This document shows positions 34,401 through 46,849 of a stretch of 64,000 nucleotides of DNA, one piece after another. Under the pieces are notes generated by a model. The model searched no databases and had not been told where the DNA came from. It was given only the letters and a program-made list of their open reading frames with translations. The position numbers and the translations under genes were made by a program. Position 1 is the first letter of the stretch. Each line of letters begins with the position of its first letter. This stretch comes from Blasia pusilla (Eukaryota; Marchantiophyta; Marchantiopsida; Blasiales), in assembly GCA_050084515.1 (NCBI GenBank), contig CM114275.1, positions 23,498,001-23,562,000 on the forward strand. Direction: 5' to 3'.

Positions 34401-36140
34401 CAAGTAGTATGTTTCTCTCTTTCCGAGCACATATTCTTTTTGTTGAGCCCATGAAATGATTCCATCTTTTTGCCTACTCTCACACCGTCAATCAACTTCT
34501 CTCTTTGTGCCATATGATACTTCGCAGTATCCTCTCGCTCACAACTTGGCTTTGCTGCAGGGTAGGAAGATACAAGAATAGCTTCCTGCCCTTTGCCTTT
34601 CCCTTTCCCTCATTTTCTTCCGATGGTTTCTTGTTTGGCTTTTTTAGGTTTTCAGTTGTGAGCCGAATGTGAAATTTGGCGTCAATGCAGGTCAAGACTA
34701 CTGGAGAATTGCGGGTTGGGCGCATTCGAGAAGTTCTGTAATACATGGCATTCTATCATTCCATAAAAATCCCAATGAAATTGCCTGACATTGCAGGAGA
34801 CCAGGTGCCCTACATTGAGACCTCCTAGAATGGGAGGGGAGAAATCATTACCATATACCTCACATCACGAGATGTGCGCCTTCATGGAAGTCATTCTTGT
34901 GACTAATGGCAAACAACGAGCCCTTATGTGATGTTCCGACTGATTCTGAATTCTGAGCATTGAGAACTTGGATTTTTTGGTCCGACTGGTAGTTCTCTGC
35001 AGACTGGAAACATTAAAGACTCTTTTGTTGCCACAAGATATTTGCATTCTCTCCCTAGATGTAAGAGAGAAACTTAACTTTCTCCATGGGCTGGGCTCCA
35101 TAGCCACTGCGAAGATGGGAGGAAGTCTGCACCCAAAAAAATAATGAATGCAATGGTGAAGAAATACAATTGAGCCCTCCAAAAATGTGGAAAGTCCATT
35201 GTGGTAACAAGAATTTTGTTAGAAAAGGGGTTATCTTCTTTCCATGATCATGATTGCAATCCCAATGCAAGTACTAGAGAGATGTACTACTCCACTCAAT
35301 ACTAATTTGACACGGAACTAGGACAATGGCCATAACCCCCAACCCCAAACTAAGTGTCATGCTATGCATCTCATGGGACAAAATGTGCATAGATTGGGAT
35401 CAAGTGTAGGGGCTAATTGTGTGAAGTGGAATGGTGCCATCAACATGCATAGTGTTTTCTCCATGGTTCACAATTGGTTCATGCTCAAGTGCACTACACT
35501 TGCCCCATCATGCACGGTTGACCCATGTCAAGTTGGATTTCTAGATTGTAATCTTCTTTATCTCTTTCCCGCTCGCAATGTAGACGCGGGCTCGGCTAGC
35601 CCGCACCTCGTCTAATAGTCTCTCGCTCATTCTTACCACCCGTTTAATAGCCCGCATTGGGCGGGCTTAGGGCATGTAGCTAGCCCGCACAAGGCCCATC
35701 CTAAGCGTGCACTAGTCCATGGTAGACCCGCAGAAGGCTGCACCCACTGCAAGCCTGGCCGCGGGCCAATGCGAGCTTAGGGCAGGCCGGTGCACGCTAC
35801 ATGCAGGCCAATCCCTGCCTGCCTCCCTTAATACGAGTCCACACCTTTTCTAGCCTCCCAAGCCCGCGTGGGCTATTGGGGTACTGAAAAAACCCTCGGT
35901 GAGTAGCCTGTTGGGCATGTTTATTTCCATGCAACCTTGTTGGTGAAATGTGTGTACAAGTCAACCTTTGGGGTTGTCTTGGAATTTTCTTTGATGTTCT
36001 TATTAAGTATGTCAATGAGAGTAATGCAAGAAACACAATGCAAGTGCTACATGTCAACATTAAAAAGCAGGAAGTCAAAACACCAAAATGCAATCGCATT
36101 TTGGTAGTTAAGGAGAAGATTTCGATTGGAACTTGTAGTA
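34401..36140. other. Intergenic, including a GC-rich 'cccgc' patch
   Basis: No gene recognised. At about 35570-35800 the sequence is GC-rich with repeated 'agcccgca' and 'gggcttagggca' motifs, unlike its AT-rich surroundings. A minus-strand frame at 34865-35182 has no recognisable domain. Confidence 0.45.
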
Positions 36141-36149
36141 TCGAAGAAT

Positions 36150-36800
36150 GTGAAGGGATGAGCAGTCATGCCATCTTTAGTGTGCATACACAACGTTATA
36201 CAATCTACATTGTTGTTCACATCCACACAACAAACACCATTGATCTTCTCAATATAAAGGTAGATCCATACATCAACAAAAATACAATAATATATTTATT
36301 CCAAAATCATAGAACAAAAGTCAAATTAAGAACAACTCACATAGTAAAGTCCACTCTCAAATCTACACATTGTCAAGAAACCATATCCACCCTCTATCAT
36401 GAGGGACTCTGACACTCAATATCTTAGGAACCCAAAACGGAAGAGTGCTATGTCCTTACTTCTTATACCCTTGGGAAGATCCAATAGAGCCCTCCCCGCA
36501 AATAACCAAAATTTGTAACATGCACACACATGTTATCAAGTGACCAATGAGTCGATCAATTGCTCACCAAATCCAAAATAGGAAAACAAGTCTTATTTTT
36601 TGCAAATATCAATTCCGATGCAATAGAGTTGCAACCGATCTCGTCCAAGCAGTTAGGACAAAGCTACGTCCAAACATTCTATTAACCGTTTACATGGTTA
36701 ACATGATAAAACTCTACATGTGGATCAATTATGTGACAACATGGTGTCTCTTACTATTCAAAACTCTCCTATGGTCTCTTTGCGCAAGAGTATGATAGGA
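36150..36800 (-). mobile_element. LTR-like relic
   Basis: The stretch aligns loosely with 20.45-20.64 kb ('gtgcatacacaacgttatac' against 'gcgcatacatatcgctacac') and with 27.37-27.65 kb ('atatccaccctctatcatga'; 'cttatacccttgggaagatc'). It belongs to the same LTR-like family as the sequences flanking the gypsy element. No coding remains adjoin it. Confidence 0.5.
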
Positions 36801-36949
36801 CAACTTTGTCATTTATGACACACTACCAACAAATAATTTTGCCCAACCTCAAGTTTTTTTTATTAAAAATTTAAAAATTCCATTATCCTCTCCTAATGTA
36901 CATGCACAACTCTTTACAAGATGGTGGTATGTGTCACTACAACCTTGCA

Positions 36950-37080
36950 AACCAAAGTTTGAGTTTAGGTTAGACCTAGGTTCTATTGGAAGACTTTCGT
37001 GGTGCCAATTGTCCACCAAAGTTTGAGTTTAGGTTAGACCTAAGTTCTATTGGAACACTTTCATGATGTCAGGTGTCCAC
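36950..37080 (+). repeat. Tandem duplication of about 64 bp
   Basis: A unit beginning ACCAAAGTTTGAGTTTAGG occurs twice in direct succession (about 36953 and 37017) with a few substitutions. A shorter duplication, 'tttctcacac.tttg.tcaatgg', follows at about 37113 and 37144. Confidence 0.85.
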
Positions 37081-37199
37081 TTGAGCTTTCTAGTTCGACC
37101 AAACTTCTTCATTTCTCACACGTTTGATCAATGGTATTTTCGTTTCTCACACATTTGGTCAATGGTGTTCTTGCGACGTAGTCTTCCACACCTGTAGAG

Positions 37200-40097
37200 G
37201 AACATGTACAAGATGGGGCCTTGATCAAATTTTCGATTGTGAAGCTAAAGGAATTGTCATTCAATTTTAAACCTTCTCATGGTTGCACTTGTATACTGGG
37301 AAGAATTAGTCCTTAAATGTAACATACCTTTTGGGATTAATTTGTGATTGTCCAACTTGTACTCCACATTACTAAGAGTTTTGTTGCTCTTGTGCAAGTA
37401 CTTTGCACCTGTGGCGCTTGCAAACTGTAGTATTGCATCATGAGATCTATTTGGCAACGAGTTTGAGATAGGGAGGGGGGACGAGTGAATTCAAAAGCTG
37501 TTTAGGAAGCTCACATTTAAGTGCAAAATATGGGCACTTCAGACTATCATTGCTGAGATTCACCTTTGTTGAATGTTAGATCAGCAGTTTATCTTGGAGG
37601 AGGATGCCTAATACCTTGTGAACACATTCTCAACATCCTAACCCTCTGGAGTAGCTCATCTCATCTCCATGTATTCCACTTACTGTACATGCTACATTTT
37701 TGTGAGCAGTATGTGTGAGACATGTGTATGGACAAGACACGTGCAGCTGGCCGAATGGACTAAAACAAAGTTTCGTCCAGTAAGTATTTTCTTAGGGAGG
37801 TCCTACAGCCTAAGCTAGGGATATGAATACAGATAGGAAGGCTAATGGAGGATCATGGACTCCACACTAAAATTATCCCATGCATGTCCACCACACCCAA
37901 ACCAACCTGTCAACTAGTGGTGTGTTGTATCATAATTGCTTTGGATATGAATGACACGGTTTTAATTCCTGTTCAGACCGGAAACTCACTGCCAATCAGT
38001 TGAAGATGGCTGCCAGCAAGCAGCAGAAGACCTAGTCAAGTTGCTGCATAGGCTCAACTAGGCTTTCCCAATGTCAAAGGTTCAACCTTTCTATCCTATC
38101 CCTATCCCAAACAGTAGTTTGTCGGTATTAGTAATCTACCCGATAGCACATTGGTACGTGTTCTCACGCATTCCCACTATGACAATTGTAAAAGTCAAGA
38201 GTGTAAAGGCCAAAGGAGGTTCCATTCTGGTTTGTGACCCAACAAAGAAATGCTGTTGGTAGTTGTGATGACTGCCACTAGCAAAACAATTCCTCAATTC
38301 CGATGAAGGGAAAAAAGTTTGGGAATTTTGCATCAATTCCAGAGTCTTCGCACTCCGCACCAGATGGGCTCCTCTACATCACAGTGAAAAGTAGTCGATT
38401 TCTTTACTCCATTCCGAGTGAATGCTCTTATAATTCCCAGAGAGATCAATACCAGCATATTGCCTCTTATTAGTGGCTCCATGGTGAACAGGAGAGCTCC
38501 CCAAATTTGCTCTATCACTTTATATAGAATCCAGTGTCAATGATATTCTTTGATTACTTGCTTACCTCCTCTGCGACAAAACAGGATCGATATCTGGGAT
38601 GCACAATCATCTTCAATTTTTGTACAAGAACCCTGCAGAAGGACTTGGGTTGTCTAATGATGCAAGGCAGATTCCCTGCCAGTGTGTGTCTGCTGAAACT
38701 ACATACCACTAATCATGACAAATTCCTTTCTTAGGCGATTCTAGAACCAACAAAACGGGAAATTGGCGGTTGCATTTTGATTACCTCACCATGAAAGGAA
38801 AACAAAATTATGTTCTCTACTACACTCATGTATAACCAGAAACTACCTACCCTGTATCAAACCACTGAATACATGACTATTCTCAGCAAGGACAGCTTCC
38901 CATTCTATTGAGGAGGTAATAATTGGGAGAAGGCGAGATAATGCTCTTCATAAATGGTCAAACCTCCGGATTTCTTCCACAAATAGTCGACTAGGCATTG
39001 CCATCTGCACAGACCGATTTGGATTATAGTAACATAAGTTGCCCCTTCTTTCTGACCACACCATACACAGATCCCACACCCTGATTATTACATGCCAGCA
39101 ATTAAGGGGATCATAGCATCATTGGAGGAAGGCAAAGAATGCTCACACTACACGTAAGTGATCATCTCTCTCAAGACGAGTTTGTCAGCATCCTGCTCTT
39201 GCATTCCCCGGCTGGAAGTCAGAGGACCTTTTCGACTACTCGAGTGATGGATTCAGGCAGTCCAACTCCAAAAGCATATGACTCGCTTTATGTTGTTGCT
39301 TGCCCATCTCGAACACCTTTGAGATAACAACATAGAAGATATAGATAAAACAATGAGTTCCCTGGGATGCAGCCATGATAGATGACCAGTAGACTTCCTT
39401 AAATTTCTCATTGGCATCAGCCAACACCTGCTCAGACCTGGCATACCATCAACTTGGGAAGTGGCATAGCTTTACGAACAATTGAGGTAGAACTAATAAT
39501 TCAGTGGTAACTTTAGCATCAGCATACGAGGGATTCAAGAGTGGACCAATCGAGCAGTATAGTTGGAGTTGGCTACTATCAGATTTATTTATCTTAATGC
39601 GATAGACCTATGGAGTGGAAGGAAAGCCCAACGGGACTTTGGAGAGTGGGTTCAGAAATCTCTTACTGACAGCTCAACTTTCTGCATACCCGTTAACCAC
39701 AAACAGCTCGTCTTCAGTGACTCAGTAACCAATCAGCTACACCACGTTCCTGTGATGCACCTTGAACGGTTCTCACTTGTCTTTAAGTGGCTTTCGTTCT
39801 CTAGCAACCTCCTGCTACAGTCAACATAAGAAACCAAAATGCAAGCCCACATTGGTTGTTTGCACGACTGTTTCTCCGAAATGACTGTAATCTTCATGCT
39901 CAAAAAAAGGAGCGTGACTTTGGGATCTTTGTGTGCATATTCTCTAGGACTGGTCACGATCTTCCAAACCCACTCAACGCACATATCTTGCTCCTCCACT
40001 CAAATTGCATGACTGCGTACAGCGCTTCTTCAAGCTCCCTCTCAACACCTTCGGTGAAGGCAGCTTCAACCACTTGATACGCACTCTTTCAGACAGC
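37200..40097. other. Intergenic and SNAPC1 3' flank, no further gene seen
   Basis: From about 38.2 kb the composition is more balanced and could include SNAPC1 3' UTR. Short minus-strand frames (39236-39444, 39733-39999) show nothing I recognise. Confidence 0.4.
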
Positions 40098-41132
40098 TCA
40101 CCCTCCTTCGAGTCCGCCACCACATACATCTTCAGGCCTCACTTCAACTCCAGGGCTCATTTTTTCCCCGAGCTCCAATTCCAGGGCTCGATCCAGCTCC
40201 TCTTCCATCTGTTCATCCAGCTCTCTCTCGTACTGTAGAGTGCTGTCCTCATCTCCATCGTGTGTCGATGCACCACATTGGAGCTCTTTTTCATACTCGC
40301 TTATGGTCTTGATTTTGCCCTCCTTTAATGGGGCTCCTACTTTCCTGGCTTTCGACAAAAGATCGCGAGTGGCTTGCCTCGCTGAATTCAACCATTCAAA
40401 TTTCTTAGCTTCCCAGGCTTCGATATCTTTCTTAAGCTCGTCCCCTACAGATACCTCAACATCCTTGCTGTGACCAACACTTGAGCTGAGGTCTCCTGTC
40501 TGCTTTCCTGAAAGTGCACGTTTTTTCGATACAGAATAATCACGAGTGAGTTCAGCTAGCCGGTCCAATCCAAATCCGTTTGCTAGATCTCCTTCAACAT
40601 GCTCCCACATGGGGACATTGGTGAGCAGCCTGGATCGAGCCTGCTGGACACTCAGGGCAGTTTGGCGGGCTACCTTGTCCATGCTAGCAGCAATACGCTT
40701 TTGGTTTGCAGACACCGATCCGAACAAGAACATGTTCTTGGCAAACATCGTCTGCACCACCTTGAAGGCCACGAGCAGTTGCTTCTGCTTTATCTTCTTC
40801 ACAAGGTTGAAAATGGCGTCGAGTTCTTCCAGAGATAGGTATATGTTACAGGCATTTTCCCGCTGCTGTGTTTCGTAGAGCGTGTAGAGCACATACAGGC
40901 CCCCAAGCTTCCAAACCAGAGATGCGTCTTCTGCAACCACATGGCTCAGCGCAGAAGAGAACAGTGCCTGAGAATAGAACGAGGGAATCACGTCCTTGGG
41001 TCGAGCCTCGTGAATGAAGGAGAAGTTCCGACGTCGCCACAGATCTTTCATTTGAGACAATTCTGTGCCTTCCATCTCTGCGAAGGCCACTACAAGCTCC
41101 TGAATGTCGAGGGCGGATGCTCTGAAATCCAT
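40098..41132 (-). CDS. SNAPC1: snRNA-activating protein complex subunit 1 (SNAP43 family)
   Basis: SNAPc binds the proximal (in plants, upstream) sequence element of snRNA genes and supports transcription by RNA polymerases II and III in the nucleus. The 344-residue frame has no intron. Residues 5-190 match the SNAPc43 domain: ALDIQELVVAFAEMEGTEL, LWRRRNFSFIHEARP, LGGLYVLYTLYETQ, YLSLEELDAIFNLV and AKNMFLFGS. The length is near the human protein (about 370). The C-terminus is acidic and helical (ERELDEQMEEELDRALEL, about 300-325). The start is the Met directly before the conserved domain. A relic of ribosomal S18 and a minisatellite lie 0.4-1.0 kb upstream. Confidence 0.88.
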   Translation of the reverse strand: MDFRASALDIQELVVAFAEMEGTELSQMKDLWRRRNFSFIHEARPKDVIPSFYSQALFSSALSHVVAEDASLVWKLGGLYVLYTLYETQQRENACNIYLSLEELDAIFNLVKKIKQKQLLVAFKVVQTMFAKNMFLFGSVSANQKRIAASMDKVARQTALSVQQARSRLLTNVPMWEHVEGDLANGFGLDRLAELTRDYSVSKKRALSGKQTGDLSSSVGHSKDVEVSVGDELKKDIEAWEAKKFEWLNSARQATRDLLSKARKVGAPLKEGKIKTISEYEKELQCGASTHDGDEDSTLQYERELDEQMEEELDRALELELGEKMSPGVEVRPEDVCGGGLEGG

Positions 41133-41524
41133 CGCGTATAATGCTCAAGGTCTTCCTCGGTGGTTCGACTCAAATACCTTCGACCTCAGAAAAAGCCGCC
41201 CTCAACTCGGCCATGTAAATAGCAAACATTCCGAAACTCATCGGGCTCAGCTGAACGCCCACGGAAGTACTCCCAAGCTTCGAAATCCAACCCCAGGTGA
41301 TCACACAGACGGATTCCACTGAATGCTCTGATCTTCGGAGAACGTCGCAAGAGAAGGACGCGCTGAAACACAAAAACGTCGGAAGTCAGAAATCTCCGAC
41401 CATAATATGAGTCCACAAGAGTTGGAGGATTCCAACCACAAGTACATCGGAAAATCGAACACCTACATGGCGTATACATGCCCAAGACGGGAAATGTGAT
41501 GCCTTCACTCCAATGCCACCCCGC

Positions 41525-41614
41525 TAAACCCCACAGCCGTGGAATTCCAGAAATCACAGCCAGGTTTTCGGGCTCATCTGCTGAAAGCTGTCCAGCTCTG
41601 CCGGAGATGCACAC
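41525..41614 (-). pseudogene. Relic of RPS18 exon 3
   Basis: Minus-strand sequence reads GRAGQLSADEPENLAVISG and IPR, against [18 protein letters not shown] and NPR in the S18 gene at 45886. About 67 exon bases match at roughly 73%. The match includes the splice acceptor context 'ccggcag|agctgg' against 'ctgccag|agctgg' and some intron sequence before it, so it came from genomic DNA, not from a spliced mRNA. Similarity ends after about 23 codons. The frame stays open to 41186, with no function recognised. Confidence 0.7.
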
Positions 41615-41958
41615 CGTGGGAAGTCCGACGACGGACGAGAGATGACATGAGAAGATATCTCGATCAGAATGAAAAACGCCTGAAAATTTTAATTTGTCCG
41701 ATCCACATCGGCATCCTAGCAGACCTACTTGTCAAACCTTCGCACAACTCCACCGAATGGAGTCACGATTTTCAGCCTTCCCTGACATTCTCGTAGCGCA
41801 CCTGATGAGCGAGTGCGACATCCGTCTACTGACGGAATCCTCGCAAGACTCCCATGTCTTCAATCCATCTAATTGATCCCAAAACGGAGGTGATTACAAA
41901 CGAACGGAGAACTCCATATCCGGCAAACCCTTCCTCTTCGCCTCCTTCCTGACAAACA

Positions 41959-42171
41959 CAGGGGAAGGGCCCGGCAGGAAACAAAAAACTGTCATCCACA
42001 CAAAGTCCCACAGGGGAAGGGCCTGGCAGGGGAAAAAAGAACTGTCATCCACACAAAATCCCACAGGGAAAGGGCCTGGCAGGAAAAATAAAATAAAACT
42101 GTCATCGACACACAATCCCACAGGAGAAGAGCCTGACAGGAGGAAAAAACACTGTCATCCACACACAATCG
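41959..42171 (+). repeat. Minisatellite, four units of 52-57 bp
   Basis: Units begin CAGG(G)GAAGGGCC at about 41959, 42011, 42064 and 42121. Each has a 'ggcagg' box, an A-rich spacer of variable length, and ACTGTCATC.ACACA. Most differences are in the A-rich spacer. It lies about 0.8 kb upstream of the SNAPC1 start. Confidence 0.92.
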
Positions 42172-44760
42172 CCGACTCCAAAGAGTGGCTTGGAAGTAAA
42201 TCGCTTGGACATTTCAAAACCAGTGGAGAGTATGACATCAACATCTCTTTCGCAGGAAAGCCAAGAGCGGACAAAAATCGAAAAGCTGAACCTCCTCACA
42301 CACCGGAAGACAACGCACGGTTTTCTCATACCTCATGATTCATATGCTTCCTACAAGTTCTGGTTATTTCTCAAAGATTTTCTTCTTCTCTTAATTCTCT
42401 TAATATGAAAAATATGTTCATATTAGGAGCAATTGAGCGTGCCTCTGAAAATCAAAACATCCTCTCCCATGCTTATATAGGTATGGATAGGGTAGGATGG
42501 TTTTTTTTTAAGTGTACACAAAGTCTCCATAGTTGATGTTGATTATGTGACCAGTAAGTGCGTGGTAAATACAATTTAAAAGTTTATCTCTATAGAGTGG
42601 ATCACAAGTTTTTTTATTAAAAAAATATTAGCGTATACTTGTTGAAGGCCAAAAACACCTTTGCATCCTCCACTTAGCATGTAGATGGGTTAACTTATCC
42701 CCGTCTTCACCCCTTATAACACCTTTGCATCCTCCAATTAGAATATAAATGGATCTTTACCCCTCTCCATAGACTATAAGGTCATTCCATCCGCCTCTTT
42801 TCCGTTCCCACCCATCCATCGAACTCATTTTCAATCTCTATCCTTTTTGTTCTTCTACTCTTGAAAGGAATGGAGCGTGTCCCTCTCTACCCAAACCCAT
42901 CTCCTCTTCCCCTCCTCTATTATTTATCTCCGTTCCCCATGAGAGGATAAGAACAAAGATGAGTTGATGGAAATGGATTGCTTTCCTCTCAGCGTCGTCG
43001 GAATAAGTCTCCTTCAATTTTCAAATAGAATCTACTTACCTTTTTTTCTCCAAAGAAAGGGAGTAACATCTTAATATATGCCCAAGTTTAAGATTACTTA
43101 TTTAGTTTAGTTGAATGATAGAAAGAAACTCTTATGTATTTGTCAATTACCATCTAGGATACGTTAATAAGCCTTTGTGAGGCTCACTCAATTCTCTGTG
43201 TGCACATTCTCACTCTTCTTATTGATGCAAGCTAGCTCATCCTTATGTAAGTGTGTGCCTTGTGCGATTAGTAGTTTTATGTGAAATCTTGTCATAGTAC
43301 TTGTAGCCTAGTATGAATAGATAATATGGCTGAATAGAAAGGTTATATATGTAGTCACGAGTGTAGATGTTAAGAGTAACATGTGGCCTCCCTTGATGAT
43401 CTATGTCTACATATCACCGCTAATGCGACCTAAGTGCATTTATCGTTTTCTTGTAGAATTAAGACTTTGAGAGGGATATATCCCCAAGGGAGGCGTGGAG
43501 AGGCTGAAAAAAATGCTTCTAAAAGCCTATCATTTTCGTGCGCAGTACGAGCATAGAACTAGTCTCCACTAGTTCCAACATGTTTCCATCGAAGTCTTTC
43601 GTTACATGAGGTGGAAAAACATTTATGTATATAATATGTGGATTTAGGAGAAGATGTACTTTAATTTCCAAATGCCATTGTGACCAAAAAATAGCAAGAT
43701 GAATGATCGTTTGAGACAATTACAAGGGATAGGGAGGAAATCTTTCCTAAAATAAGCTAAGAGTTAATCATAATACCTACTATATGAAGTGTCATATTAC
43801 CTACTAGGAGTAGACCTTTGCGATACACACATTAATTTTTGGAATGGTAATTTTATTTGGGAGAAATAGACAACCCATTATAATTCTCTATTAATTGCCT
43901 CCTCCCTCTCCCTAGTTTTCCTTCCAAGTGCAAGGATAAAAGCAATCAAATTTGTGCATATACTTACATTTTTGTGTTTTGGTGGCATAGGGACTTTGGA
44001 TTAGCATTAAAGATCATGAAAAGAAAATTAAGATTAATCACTACGTTCCATGTGACTAGGTATGAATGGAGCACTTAATGCTTTCATTTATATTAATGTA
44101 CTTGAAAGAATGGAGGTACTTTAATGTAGAAAGAATATTTTAAACCATTGAAGCGTTTTCATGAAATTAGTGATGTTTGCTCCTTTTGTAGAGTTGAAAT
44201 AATTTCAGAAATAGTTTTTTAATCAGAAAATAAAAATTGTTTATCATCCTAAAAGGTCAACATGGATCAATGGGATGCCAATTTGTATCCACTAGTATTG
44301 TATATATCATATAATGCACAAGTACCTTACATAGTAGCATATGCACCTAAGTAACTAATATTTAATTACGGCGCTGACAAGTACTCCTCATTTTTTTTTC
44401 TCACAATTTAGATTATCCACGCATCTTTTACCTGTGTTTATTAATTACTTTTTTCCCTCGCCCCTCCCAAACGGCCTCACTGGTTTTAAGTGAGGGAATA
44501 AGTAAAACTTGTTCCATGTAAGTTTTGACATAATGATTAGGTTATGGACTATTTCCTTCCATCGATTTTTCTTAAAATATTGGAATATTAATTAAATTAG
44601 TATCAAACCTGAAGAAACATCCAATTAGCGGTTCACGACTTCATATAACACATAAGCAATGGAAAAATCAAGAAATTATCATCTCTTAATAGTAAAGAAA
44701 TTTCAATTGAATACTAGAACAACATTATGAAAGTTCTTATAAATGTTCTAATATCGGAGA
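42172..44760. other. AT-rich intergenic DNA, no gene seen
   Basis: Includes a direct duplication of 'acacctttgcatcctcca' at about 42647 and 42718 with flanking similarity. No domain-bearing frame on either strand. Confidence 0.5.
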
Positions 44761-45069
44761 TGGGCCAGTGCACTATCCTCCTTACGTGGTTGGTGACTGT
44801 ACTTCCGTCATCCACGCAGTCCCCTCACAGTACACATTACTGTGTGCTCCATTGGCACGAAGACCTGACCAGGACCTGGTTTAACCCAGGATAGACCACA
44901 GGTCGCGTGCAAAGTAACCCTAAACCTAAAATCAGAGCTCTGGGGACTATGAAGCCACTCAGAGCGCCGAAATCACTCTTTCGCTTCCCGCAGCAGCAGC
45001 GGAGATTTTCCTCTCTCAATCGCGTCTTCCTCGATCCAGCCAACCCCAGCGCCGAGACTGACCGTCACT

Positions 45070-46294
45070 ATGGTGCGTTCCGATCGCTGTGTACATCTTG
45101 TGCGTGGTAGCCAGTGCTTTTTTTTCCGTGGAGAATTGCATCTGATCTAGTTTTTCTGGGTATGAACGGAGAGTGGTAGAGGTGTTGGAAGGTTTTGTGT
45201 GCTGGGGATGGACGATGTGTAATGCTTGTGGGGCGTTTTGATCCGGGGTGTGTCGGGTTTTTTGCGGTTGCGGTTTTCTGTTTTCGACTCTTGATTGGAA
45301 GGTGAAAGAAGTGGCAGACGTCCGCTCTCGATTTTGTGTCCGGGTCTTTCTTGTTCTAGGTTGTTTTGTAATCGTGCCGTGCTGGGTTGAGGCAGGAGTG
45401 TAGATGTTAGACTTGATGTGGGAACCTAACTGCGTTGGCTCTGAAGAATTGAACCAGGTAGGTTCTTCAGATTGAATTAGATTTTCTGAGTCGTCCGTTT
45501 GTGGTAGCTTCTGTTGGGGGATGAACGGGGAATTCGTCGGGAAGTGGACGTATGTATGGTCCAGCTTTTCAAATTTGAGAAAGTTGTTGATTTCTGAAGA
45601 GGCTCTGGATGGACTGCAGTCGCTCATCGCGAATGAAGATTTTCAACATATTCTTCGTGTGCTCAACACGAATGTCGATGGAAGGCAAAAAATCATGTTT
45701 GCCCTAACTTCAATCAAGGGAGTTGGGCGTAGATTTGCTAATTTGGTCTGCAAGAAGGCCGATGTCGACATGAGCAAGAGGTGAGGCTAGCTAAAGTTTT
45801 AATCAGTCTGCCCTGCTTTTTAGATGTCCTCATGCAATCATCCCTTCTGAAACGACTCATCTGGAACAATGTGTACCCCTGCCAGAGCTGGTGAGCTTTC
45901 AGCAGCCGAGCTCGAAAACTTGATGGTGATCGTTGGAAACCCAAGGCAGTTCAAGATCCCAGACTGGTTCCTTAACAGGAAGAAGGACCACAAGGATGGA
46001 CGCTACTCACAGGTTGTCTCCAATGCCCTCGACATGAAACTCAGGGATGATCTCGAGAGGCTGAAGAAGATCAGGTACGTTCTAATTTGTACGCGCTGCC
46101 TAATCGTTTTTTCACGTATTTTCCGTTCTTGTACTCTTTTCCCTTCCATCCTGTCCCCTCACTCTGGCTTGCGTGATGATTGCCGCAGAAACCACCGTGG
46201 TCTTCGTCATTACTGGGGTTTGCGTGTGCGCGGACAGCACACCAAGACCACTGGACGTCGTGGAAGAACCGTCGGAGTGTCGAAGAAGCGGTAG
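45070..46294 (+). CDS. RPS18: 40S ribosomal protein S18 (uS13)
   Basis: Cytosolic small-subunit protein at the head of the 40S, contacting 18S rRNA and the intersubunit bridge. Exons: 45070-45072, 45620-45780, 45886-46074, 46189-46294. They give 152 residues, the usual eukaryotic length. Exon 1 contributes only the ATG, followed by a 547-nt intron starting GTGCGT. The protein reads [20 protein letters not shown], with family blocks [33 protein letters not shown] and the end [20 protein letters not shown]. All junction phases agree (0, 2, 2). Conservation is near complete along its length, so the gene looks functional. A relic of its exon 3 is at 41525-41614. Confidence 0.97.
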
Positions 46295-46474
46295 ATTGTT
46301 TGAAAACTCGAAATCTTAATGCCTCAATTTTGCAAATTCTCTTAATGTAAACCTGATATTCACAGGTTATCTCGTCTATTTTTGCAATGAATGATATGTG
46401 AATATGAACACATTCACTGATACCGAACCTGTGCATGACCCACCTAGAATTCATGCTATTGTTAATGAGAGATA

Positions 46475-46845
46475 CGGGAATGTGAATACCTTCACTGAAA
46501 TGGAACCTGTGCGTAATGCACCTGAAGTTCATGTAAAATGGGAAGTTTTTTGTATGCAATTGGAAATGAGGGAAATGTAGAGTCACAACTTCTCCTATTC
46601 CCATTGGTGTAGTAAGCTCAAGTAACTACGTGAAGGTGCTGGTGTGTCCTGCCTCATTTCAAACCTGTGCATAACCCACATGCAGTTCATGTAGAATAGG
46701 AAGATTGTTTAATCCATTTGTATGAGTGAAATGTACGTGTCACAACTACTCTATCCCTGTTTTGTAGTCTTCTATTCATATTCTGTAGCCAGGGTCAAGT
46801 GAATACTGAAGCTGCAGGAATGCCCTGCCTCATTTTGAATGGTCA
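46475..46845 (+). repeat. Tandem duplication of about 180 bp in the RPS18 3' flank
   Basis: The block with 'aacctgtgcgtaatgcacctg', 'agttcatgtaaaat.ggaag' and 'gtcacaactcctat' recurs diverged after about 160 bases ('aacctgtgcataacccacat', 'gttcatgtagaataggaag'). A third partial copy of the 'acctgtgcatgacccac' motif lies at about 46428. Confidence 0.7.
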
Positions 46846-46849
46846 CCAC

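Noticed and set aside
45016-45627. 203-codon minus-strand open frame
   Set aside because: It is antisense to RPS18 exon 1, intron 1 and the start of exon 2, low-complexity (Thr/Ser/Gln), with no domain.
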